The notes under the pieces are model-generated. The model had not been told where the DNA came from. It made no database searches and saw only the letters and a list, made by a program, of their open reading frames with translations. This document shows positions 46,468-55,312 of a stretch of DNA of 64,000 nt, piece after piece (the first letter of the stretch is position 1; every line of letters begins with the position of its first letter). Source of the stretch: Trichopria drosophilae (Eukaryota > Arthropoda > Insecta > Hymenoptera > Diapriidae); NCBI GenBank assembly GCA_030407085.1, contig CM059585.1, forward strand, positions 66,693,501-66,757,500, read 5' to 3'. The translations under genes and the position numbers were made by a program.

Positions 46468-47503
46468 GTGGTAAAATTACACAATATTTTTTTACAGTGT
46501 AGGAAAATTACATGAGCTCCTAAAATTATCACGTTATAGGTGGGCAATTTCATTACGATTTTTTACAGTGTACTTCACAGTAAGTATTTCTTATGTGACG
46601 ACTATGAACTCGGGCCTAATTTACTCCGTCCTCCTACATATTTGTTACTACGTAACAGACAAGCAGCAGCGGCATGATCAGAATGAAAATTAGGGAATTG
46701 GAAATGTGGGAAGATAATGACAGGTTAAACCAACACATACTGTTAACTCGCCAAAATAAACTCTTCACCTTCACAACACGTCATTTATTTAAATTCTATC
46801 TCTTTTCTTTTTTATTTCCCTGAAAACATACAAACGTCAAAATTACACGCAGTCTGAGACATTCACGGTGGAAAAAAATCGATTCACTTTTCACGTAGTA
46901 AAAATACAAGCCGTGTGCAAAATAACCTCGTGATCCGTCGTAAATTTACAATCGATGTGCGATCAAGAAAAATGAAATTTTCAAAATTTTGGTCGTAGAA
47001 AACAGTAATGCACATAAGTTTTTCAAAATAAACGGATAACTGAAAAAAAGATCAGACTTTTGATCCACCGTGACATTTATTAAAAATACACTTGTTTTGT
47101 TTACAATTTAACGAACGCGGTAACAGCTTTTTGTCGTGAGCTGAGAATTTCGAAACCCGATATTTTGCAATACTCGACCCGACGAATAAAGACGAGAAAA
47201 GCACACACGGAAGCGTCAATGATCATGCACATCATACGCTCCATTTTGGACTGCTCGGCAAAATAGCTGACGCGACTTATACGGAAAGTACGCAAGAGGG
47301 ACCGCCGAATGTAGCGCCCGCGGCGCTCTTGGTCATGACGTACCTGGCGGGGGGTCTACCGCGCGCTATGATTGGTCAACTATTATTGCTCGCCATTCAA
47401 AATCTATGCATCGGATCGAAATTTTGTATGAAACTTTTTTGCTCAGAATGATGTCAAGATTCACCCCCTACAATATTATTAGAGAGTTCTCGGACACCCT
47501 ATA

Positions 47504-48530
47504 TATGTTTCGCGAAGTCCCGCTAAACACCGATTCATAGTTTTTGGTCATATATGGGCAAATCCACAGAACTTTTAACTTTTACAGTACATTCTGATTA
47601 TTCTTTGTTAAAGCATGTGAACAATATTCTGTATAATACAAATTATGATCAATAATATATATTTCAATATCCAATCATTCGTAAAAAATATTAATCCAGT
47701 GCAAAAGTATGCGAAACGTCGAAACCACTGAAAATTGAATATTGGTCGATGTACAAGTTGTGTTTTTTATAGAACATTTAACTATAACTTTTGGAACGGG
47801 CTTGATTATCGTCTAATTCTTATGGGATTTGTTAATCAGGTTCTACAGAAGTTATTCTGTATCGAATTATAGGTGTGCCTAGCGTAGAAAAGCAACAACG
47901 TTGGTCTAAAGTCGTGTTACACGAATTAATTAAAAATGGAAATTTTAAACATTTCTTTACATAAGTTTTGGAACGAATAATCTTACGGTCTTAAACTTAA
48001 AGAGCTTATTTTAGACGTAGTAATAAATATTGTGGGCGAAGATCAGAGGTGTGCCTACTAAGGCTTTGATTTTATACTACAAAGAATTCTTCAAGTATGA
48101 AGCGAAACTCTTTCCAAAAAGAAATATATTTGCCAAGCACACGACGTTGTTACATCTAAATGCCTGGATTATTTATTTGCTCTCTTGAATTTTACCTCAA
48201 AATAATACTCTAAAACTTCCAGAAAAAAGCAAAGTTTTTTTATTTAAAAAATCCTGCAAACTGTAATGTTATTCAAGGGAAAAACATTTGATAGCTGTAA
48301 AGGAAAAACTCAATTTCGAAAAGTCAGTAGTTGATCTTTTTGTGTGTCTTCTCTACCAGTGTTTTGAATATGAAATCGTAACGATTGGCGTTTCAGTTTT
48401 TCAACTTGTTTTTTAATCTCGTCCAAGAAATATCGGTAAATATTATGTTAAATATTAGACAGTATAAAATAGTGTATTATTCCCTTTTGAAGTGAATAAT
48501 ATAACCCTTGTATATTTCTTAGCCCATTTG
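47504..48530. other. No gene seen
   Basis: A+T-rich. The phrase GGGCAAATCCACAGAACTTT at 47556 also occurs at 23825, marking a small dispersed repeat. It is the putative upstream region of the DDE-like gene. Confidence 0.4.
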
Positions 48531-48534
48531 AATC

Positions 48535-50800
48535 ATGTCGATGGATTCGGTTGTAAATACGGATATTAAGTTGCAAGAAAAAAGAAAAAATATGCAAGAA
48601 AAAGGAAAGCATGAGAGGATTAAAAAGGAGAAAGAAAAATTAAGACTAAATGCAGTGAATAAAAAAAGGCAGAGAAAATATCTCAAGAAAAGCTAAAAGC
48701 AAAAGCTCTACGCATAATCTTGATGTAATAAATGACTCTCCCAGTGGAGGAAATGTTCATCAAAGTAATATGTTTAAACGAGTTTTAAAACCGCGAGTTC
48801 TATGTTGTAAGAAATCGCCTTCTGTGGGCCGTAAAAAAAATGGCAAAATCTAAAACCGATTTTATTGAACCTGCAAATGATGAGGCAATTCTTGAAACAT
48901 TACGGAATTCAGAAATCAATAAAAAAAATAAATGTAGGTACAGATTATGACCCGCACAGATCGAATGATAAACGTAGTTCTGAGAAGATAAAAACTTTAA
49001 AAAGGAGAGAACACAAACTGCGACGAAAAATTGCTAAATTAAGAACTGTTATTTCAAAGCAGAAAAAGAAAATTAACCTTTGGAGGTTCAAATATTATCG
49101 GATGAATGAAAGGAAGAATAATGAAGATAACATTCTCGGACGAGTAAAAAACATCGAAAAGCAAGGGAAGAAATCAATTAGAAAAAGTTTAATTGAAGCA
49201 GAAGTTCTCCGATAACAGCTGCAAACTCGAAAAGCAAAATTAAAGAAAAAAAAGGAAAAATCGGTTTTCGCTCAAATGATGTCAGGTAATATTGTGAAGA
49301 AATATAGGTTAATTAAGAAAATGTCTAGTTTTTATCGCCATACTTCCAACGGAAGTATGAAAAATCTGAGTCTTTAGTTCTTAGCCGTAATTTAGAAAAA
49401 CATCAAAATTTTAAAAAGTATGCAATCGATAGTGTTAAAAACTTTTTAGACAAAGATGAAAATTCAGCTGTGGCTCCAGGAAAGAAAGACACCAAGACGG
49501 AAAATGGTATCACTCATAGAAAAAGATTTTTGCTCGATACAGTAGAAAATTTGTATTTGAAATATTGCCAAGAAAAATCGTTTAAGATATCGCGATCATT
49601 ATTTTTTAAACTGAAACCCTTTTGGATTGTCCGTAGAAAGATAACTGATCGCGATACCTGTCTATGCAAAGCACACGCAAATTTTGAATTACTTTTAAAA
49701 AGATTTTCCTTTTTAAAATTATCTCCAACTAACGATATTTCTAAATTCATGAAGACTATTTCATGTGATATAACGAACAAAGACTGCATGTATGGCAAAT
49801 GCAATATGTGCAAAAATAAAGATTTATCTACACCAATTGAAAATTATGACTTATTATTTTCAATGGGTTACTGAAAAGGAGAAGCGAAAAGGCAAACAAG
49901 GGAAGATTTTTGACGTTAGTCTAACTTTGAAAAAGAAATTTACATGCAATATCTGGGATATTGTCAAGGAATATAATTCAAAAATACAAACGTTTAAGCA
50001 ACATTTTTATGACACTTCTCATCAATACAGAACTCTTCATCATCTAGAATGTAAATTAAAAGCAAACGAAGTTAAAATAATTATGGATTTTTCCGAAAAC
50101 TACGTGTGTAAATATGCTAGTGAGATTCAAAGTGTTCATTTCGGTGCCTCGAAAACCCAACTCTCGCTTCATACTGGTGTAGGCTTTTTTAAACAATCTG
50201 AAGAAAAAATGTGTTTCATTTGCGACTATTTCGGAGTGTCTGCGCCATGACGCTGCTGCTGTATGGGTACATCTTCAACCAATTCTGACAATGATAAAAT
50301 TATTTGTACCAGATCTAAACGTAATACACTTTTAAAGTGACGGTCCGTCAAACCAATATAAGAACAAGACAAATTTCGACTTATTTAACCAGCACAGCAT
50401 AAAATTAAAGCTTGAAATGGCGACATGAAACTTTACGACACCAGGGCATGGCAAGAGTAGCGCTGATGGTATAAGAGGTACTATTAAAGATTTATGTGAT
50501 CCAGCTGTATCTGCGGGGAGAGACGTTATTTCAATTTCAGATTTTATTGACGTAGTAAGCAAATCCCAAATTAAGATTTTCCACGTATCTGAAACAGACA
50601 TCACGGCGAATGATTCTTTAGTCAGGCCTGAATTAAAATCTGCACCACAATCGAACAAAATATTTCAAATTATCTGGACAAAAGTACAATGGGATACATT
50701 ATTTTTAAATTACCTTTCATGTTCTAACCATGAGTGTCTTGAAAGCCCACCATGCACTCATTTTGCATTATGTAGTAAAGGCTGGTGTTTAAAACGAAAT
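48535..50800 (+). pseudogene. Unclassified DDE-like transposase of the outer element, broken
   Basis: A single decayed plus-strand protein is spread over several frames. 48535-48690 starts at an ATG and is a Lys/Glu-rich coiled-coil-like region. 48865-49215 is a highly basic helical region. 49470-49874 has three Cys-rich groups, including CDITNKDCMYGKCNMC. 49860-50250 contains KIIMDFSENYVCKYASEIQ and then SLHTGVGF. From 50250, frames give HFFSDGPSNQYKNKTNF and, after frameshifts, TPGHGKSSADG. Asp residues in MDFSENY, SDGP and the HGK...ADG block look like a catalytic triad. I have seen this motif set in repeated insect and cnidarian proteins but cannot name the superfamily. At least six stops or shifts. 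The end lies just inside the right arm of the outer element. Confidence 0.6.
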
Positions 50801-51265
50801 GATTCGTGCGCCCCCTCCCCCCCCCCCACCCCTCCGCTAAAAAAACCTAATTCACAACCATCACAATATGCCTACCATCTCGATTTTGCCTCCCAGAGAT
50901 ATTAGTTGTAAATGAATGAAAAAAATTACATTGAGAAAATTACGCACATACATTGAAAAAATCCATACTTTTCATATTAAGAAAATGTATATAATATTTT
51001 TTGTAGAGAATTGCATGCTCTACATTTTTTGTTTGACACATTTTTTTTGTCAAACTCATACTTTTCAAGATAAATGCAAAAAACTCAAAAAAATCATGTT
51101 TTTAAGTGTTTTTTTTAGATAGCGGCTTCAATACGTCGGAGCGCAAAATATTCCGATAAATATTGCGATATTCGTTATCAGCAGCCCAAAATACATCGGA
51201 AACATCTGGCACATTTCATTTTTGGGGTGAGGCAGTTCTTCTACATATTTACCAATTCGACGAAG

Positions 51266-51690
51266 TAAACATTGCTCGGCGAAGGTTGAAATTCGGGACC
51301 GCTGTCGACCTCCGCCGGCAGTTTGTCGGTATAGTCAGCAGCTTTTCTGCGGTCGGTGCGTTGTGGGCATTACCTTGGAAAAAGGCGTACGACTCGCGTC
51401 GCGCTTGTCCCGGCGTAGAACGCCGAGTAGGTTAATGGAGGTATCGACATTTGGTTGGGGGAACCGGCTCTGGGTGGGTGTTGTGTTGTCCTGTTCTGTC
51501 ATATATGTCTGTGTGCTATCCATCCTATACTTCTCCACCCGAGAGCCGACCCTCGAATAGGCATCAAAGTCATAGCAGGAGCAAAATTCCAAATCCATTT
51601 TTTATCCTAATATTTATGTGAATGTTAGATATGTTATTACGGAATATCGTTTTACGATTACGCTCGCAATTAAATCTATGAACTTAAGAA
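51266..51690. other. G+C-richer stretch without recognised gene
   Basis: 51290-51560 is G+C-rich and holds a few short frames in both directions without family resemblance. It could belong to the leader or an LTR of the gypsy element downstream, but no pairing LTR is available to test this. Confidence 0.35.
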
Positions 51691-51696
51691 TAATCT

Positions 51697-51767
51697 ACCC
51701 CGTCCGAGGATCGAACCCTGGTCTTTCGTTTACTACGCTGACGCATTAACAACTATGCTATACTCAC
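51697..51767 (-). mobile_element. tRNA-like SINE head, second copy
   Basis: On the minus strand GCATAGTTGTTAATGCG (A box), GCGTAGTAAACG (anticodon loop with AGT) and AGGGTTCGATCCTCGG (B box) match the copy at 34438-34510. Both are followed in their own orientation by a short stretch with ACGCTCG. More diverged than the first copy. Confidence 0.6.
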
Positions 51768-51779
51768 ATATTGTAATAA

Positions 51780-52480
51780 CGTTTCTCGCGGTATTACTAT
51801 TTGTCGTTTTATCGCCGTCGTCTCGGAGCCGACTACCATCTCAGGTCAGGAGACTTTCGCGTCTTCGATAACGCGGCGCCAGATAGAGGCCCGACGACGA
51901 CGCGTTCGCCCGTCCGAACAATTTATTGCCCGAGCCCGGCTGACTCGGGGTCTTTTGACGTGTGAAACGGAAACGGAAACGACTCGGGGGTCGCACTCGG
52001 GGACGATTTCTCGCCTCCTGTCGCACCTGAAATGTGAGGAACATGAACTTTGACGCGCTAAGGTGCCACGCACTAAACCTCGTCTTATCGGCGATAGCCA
52101 TGCAATCCAACAATAAAAAGAAACAATATTAATAAAAAGATACAATTAATTATTATTTCTTACTTCGCTCAGCCCAGGAACCACTCACCAAACTAGGTTG
52201 GTTGCTTCCGGAGTAACGTCTTTTTCTCGCACTCACTCTCTTCTACTCGCCGGCTCGTATAGGGCGCAGTTGGTTCTCGCCTGGACAAAGTTGGGTCGCT
52301 GGACAGGCCCAGGATTCCCTTTCGGAGGTCTTGCGGTTGATCTCAACGAATCGCCCGAAATTTACTTGACACTTCCGAGGAATTGCCCTCGCGTCGCGGT
52401 CTTGGTCTCGCAAAATTTAAAATGAAAAATGTATGGCCGAGTTCGGATTGGGTGTTCTCCATTACCAACATCCCCACATA
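51780..52480 (+). mobile_element. Probable 5' LTR region of the gypsy element
   Basis: G+C-richer sequence that ends in CATCCCCACA just before a primer-binding-like site. The right boundary is supported by that site. The left boundary is unknown because no 3' LTR remains. Short frames in it are not assigned. Confidence 0.45.
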
Positions 52481-52499
52481 TTGGTGACCCCGACGTGAT
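52481..52499 (+). other. Gypsy primer-binding-site-like sequence
   Basis: TTGGTGACCCCGACGTGAT follows CATCCCCACATA. TGG-initiated sites in this position prime minus-strand DNA synthesis in gypsy elements. Confidence 0.6.
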
Positions 52500-53238
52500 A
52501 TCGTCGAAGAAGATCGCGAGGATTCAAGCACGTTTTTTTCGGTTACGGCATGGCGTCTTTTCCGTTTCGAAAACGTCATAGTTCTTTACAGAACTTCGAA
52601 ACGTGTCACAGTTAAGTGCCGCTAATTTTTATGTTTGAAAATTAATGATGCAATTTTGATTTTGTCGTGGCGTCCATCTAGCCGCCATTTTGCATCGCTG
52701 TTCGAAGCCACGCTGCAGCAGCCACATGCTTCAGTTCGTATCAAGAACTTTTATTTTTTGACTTTACCGACCTAAAAAACATTAAAACATCGTTTGCTGA
52801 CGATTTTTATACTGCCTGGTCTTTGGAAAATCCAATTTTGGCAATTTTCAAATCAACGATTGGATGATGGCGTCCTCCGATCAACCACGTTTTCATCGAG
52901 CCACGCCGCCATGGGACAACGTGTTGGCAAAAACGTGTTGAAACACCAAGGCCACCTAATTGATGATAACCTATTGAGGCCTTCTACATCGATGTCAACG
53001 AGGTGATGTCAACGATTTCCATGGATTTTCTGCAACGATTTTTTTAAATTTAAAGTAAGCTTTTCTCGGCGACCGACGCCATTTTGTATCGCGGGCGTTT
53101 ATGAAAAATAACGCGATTTTCATTTTTATTCGAATTGTAACATATTTTCTATCGGGAGTGCTTTTTGTGTTGCGAATTTTTGCAATTATTTTTCAAACAA
53201 TTTTCGAAAATTTGTACGATTTTTACGCGGAAAATAAA
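52500..53238 (+). other. Gypsy leader (untranslated)
   Basis: No frame of note lies between the primer-binding site and the gag ATG. Several GCCGCCATTTTG-type motifs are present (near 52680 and 53078). Confidence 0.4.
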
Positions 53239-54150
53239 ATGTCTGCCGAACAAGCTCGCATTGCTGAGCTCGAAGCTTAAATTCGCGATTTAACCGAAAA
53301 TGGAGCTGCTTACTCTAATCTTGCACGGAATGCGGATTCCGGAAATCGAGTTGAATCTTATCGCATTCCGAAATTACCGGCATTTTATCGCGAGGATCCT
53401 GCCTTATGGTTTCTGCAACTCGAATCCACATTCCGTACATCGGGATTTACCGATCAGACGACGATGGGAGATTACGTAATTTCGGCTCTTGAGATGGAAG
53501 GCGTCGCGTGCTGTCGCGATATTATAGCAAAGCCAGATAAAAGCAATTTATTTAACGATATTAAAGTTCGTATTTTGGCAACTTTTGCCAAAGGAAATAT
53601 TTTGACAAACGGGAAGCCCTTTATCGTGTTGCATCACCTAAGAGGCCTGAATGACGGTAGATGCAGCGAAGAAGTCTTAAGATCGATTTTTCTCGATCAG
53701 CTTCCCTCGCAAACTCGTGCGATTTTGGCAGTTTCCGAGATTACCGATCTTAGTAAATTAGCCGAAATAGCTGATCGAATAATTGAAGTCTCCGGCTAAC
53801 AGATTCATCAGATTTCCGCAGTTTCACAGAAATCGGAAAATTCGCGTTCAAAGTCGCAAGATTTTAATTCCGAGGATTCGATCAAAAAGTTGTCGTCGAT
53901 AATAAAGGAATCTGTTAGAGCACGCTTTAACGACAATCGAAAAAATCAACTGCGTTCTCGCTCGAAATCTAGGAATAGCTCTAATCAATCGCGAAGTTCT
54001 TCGAAAAGCCCGGTTAAATTATGCTTTTTTCATAAAAAATATGGAAAAAAGGCAAGTGTCGTGCCGCGAACCGTGTTCGTGGGTGAGCGCCCGTTCGGGG
54101 GAATAAACCCACCTCCTCGAGTGGGGGAAGGATGGTAAGCGTCTCCATGT
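53239..54150 (+). pseudogene. Ty3/gypsy gag, interrupted by stops
   Basis: Gag would form the intracellular particle. From the ATG at 53239 the frame has stops at 53278 and 53797 but is otherwise readable. Key phrases are RIPKLPAFYREDPALWF, then LATFAKGNILTNGKPF and LDQLPSQTRAILAVS, which is the capsid pattern of insect gypsy elements. A basic Ser/Arg-rich tract follows (53940-54010). The zinc-knuckle region begins LCFFHKKYGKKAS but then shifts frame and lacks the full Cys-His set. Start choice is by the conserved short N-terminal coil beginning MSAEQARIAELEA. Confidence 0.82.
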
Positions 54151-54421
54151 TTGCGATTTCAACTCCGGTATGAATTTTCTTGTTGACGCGGGTTCGGATC
54201 TCTCGCTTGTCCCTGCAACTGAATTAGATCGCCGTTCGCAATCTGAATTCAGTCTTTTTGCAGCCAACGACACGCGCATTCCGACGTACGGTTTTCGGTC
54301 ACTACGCCTTAAATTAAGCCCCCGTCACACGTTCACCTGGAAATTCATAATAGCGGACATTCCCTCTCCAATTCTTGGCGCAGATTTTATCGGACATTTC
54401 GATTTAGTAGTTGACCTTTGA
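54151..54421 (+). pseudogene. Gypsy aspartic protease fragment
   Basis: The protease would cleave the Gag-Pol precursor. The active-site region reads FLVDAGSDLSLVPATE, so the usual Asp-Thr/Ser-Gly is Asp-Ala-Gly, a possible inactivating change. The flap and the end GADFIGHFDLVVDL follow, ending at a TGA at 54419. The protease lies in a different frame from gag, and RT restarts in a third region. Confidence 0.82.
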
Positions 54422-54457
54422 CACCAAAAATTATTAGGTAGATCAACACAGTCATTT

Positions 54458-55312
54458 ATGTATTTAAATAATACGGTAACTTCTACATCTTCTGTGAGCC
54501 TAGTGAATCCGTCCTGCCAATTTTCTCGCATTTTCGCGTCATTTCCGCAGCTTATTGGATCCCATTTAAAAGCACCGTCGACAGATAGTGATATTTTACA
54601 TCACATCGTGACGACCGGTCCTCCATTGGCTGAACGTCCTCGTCGTCTACCGCCTCAAAAACTTGCGGAAGCTAAGGCCGAATTCAGGTGCCTCGTCGAC
54701 GCAGGCATTTGCCGACCATCGGACAGTCCCTGGGCTAGTCCCATTCACATGGTTCGCAAAAAGGACGGGTCTTGGCGCATTTGTGGCGATTTTAGGCGAC
54801 TGAACTCGGTGACGATTCCGGACAAATGCCCGATACCGCACATTCACGATTTTTCGGCGTATCTTCACGGTAAGAAAATATGTTCCAAGCTAGATCTTCG
54901 ACGCGCGTATCACCAAATTCACATCGCCCCCGAAGATATCCCGAAAACTGCGGTTATCACCCCTTTTGGGTTATTCGAGTACACCACGATTACATTCGGT
55001 CTCCGTAACGCTGGGCAGTCATTCCAGAGATATATGTATAGTATTTTAGGTCATCTCGATTATGTTTTTATTTATCTCGATGATGTTCTTATCGCATCCC
55101 CTAGTGAGAGTGAGCATGAGAACCATCTGCGAACAGTTTTTAGTTTATTAACTAATTATAATTTACGCCTTAATATCGGGAAATGCGCTTTTAACAAAAC
55201 GGAACTGGAATTTTTAGGACATTTGATAACTCCACAGGGATTCAAACCGACCGAGGATAAGGTCGAGGCCGTAAAAAATACACCACTTCCTCGTACCATC
55301 AACGACCTACGT
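54458..55312 (+). pseudogene. Gypsy reverse transcriptase, truncated by a non-LTR insertion
   Basis: A 285-codon open stretch carries the RT fingers and palm: [65 protein letters not shown] and the catalytic YLDDVLIAS, then [15 protein letters not shown]. The region after NDLR, where RT would pass into RNase H, is replaced at about 55312 by foreign sequence. No RNase H, integrase or 3' LTR is found later in the window. The RT core itself shows no stop, so the truncation is the main defect here. Confidence 0.92.

Larger units (their letters stand above)
42784..47503. mobile_element. Palindromic 4.7-kb element with arms of about 1 kb, TA-flanked
   Basis: The element spans 42786-47501. The left arm (42786-43759) and right arm (46468-47501) are inverted copies at roughly 95 percent by eye. 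The right arm keeps about 70 bp (near 46925-47000) that the left lacks. The ends read CAGGGTGTCCGAGAAC on the left and TAGGGTGTCCGAGAAC in complement on the right, with TA outside each. Each arm encodes the same 64-residue frame (42992-43186 plus, 47295-47101 minus) beginning MRTFRISRVS, which has no known family. The interior holds three nested MITEs and a truncated transposase gene. Confidence 0.85.
42295..51265. mobile_element. Outer 9-kb inverted-repeat DNA element (host of nested insertions)
   Basis: The arms at 42295-42719 and 50862-51265 are inverted copies. GAAGAACTGCCTCACCCCAA on the left pairs with the complement at 51223-51243; then AAATGTGCCAGATGT, TTTTGGGCTGCTGATAACGA, TATTTATCGGAATATTTTG-like, AAAAACTCAAAAAAATCA-like and GATGGTAGGCATATTGTGAT all follow in matched order. 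Identity is moderate (visible substitutions and short indels), so the element is old. The unique part 47504-50860 carries a DDE-like gene. Between 42786 and 47501 a younger palindromic element was inserted. Exact termini and target duplication could not be fixed. Confidence 0.75.

Noticed and set aside
50332..50658. 108-codon minus-strand frame
   Set aside because: Shadow of the DDE-like plus-strand gene, whose motifs SDGPSNQYKNK and HGKSSADG lie opposite or beside it.
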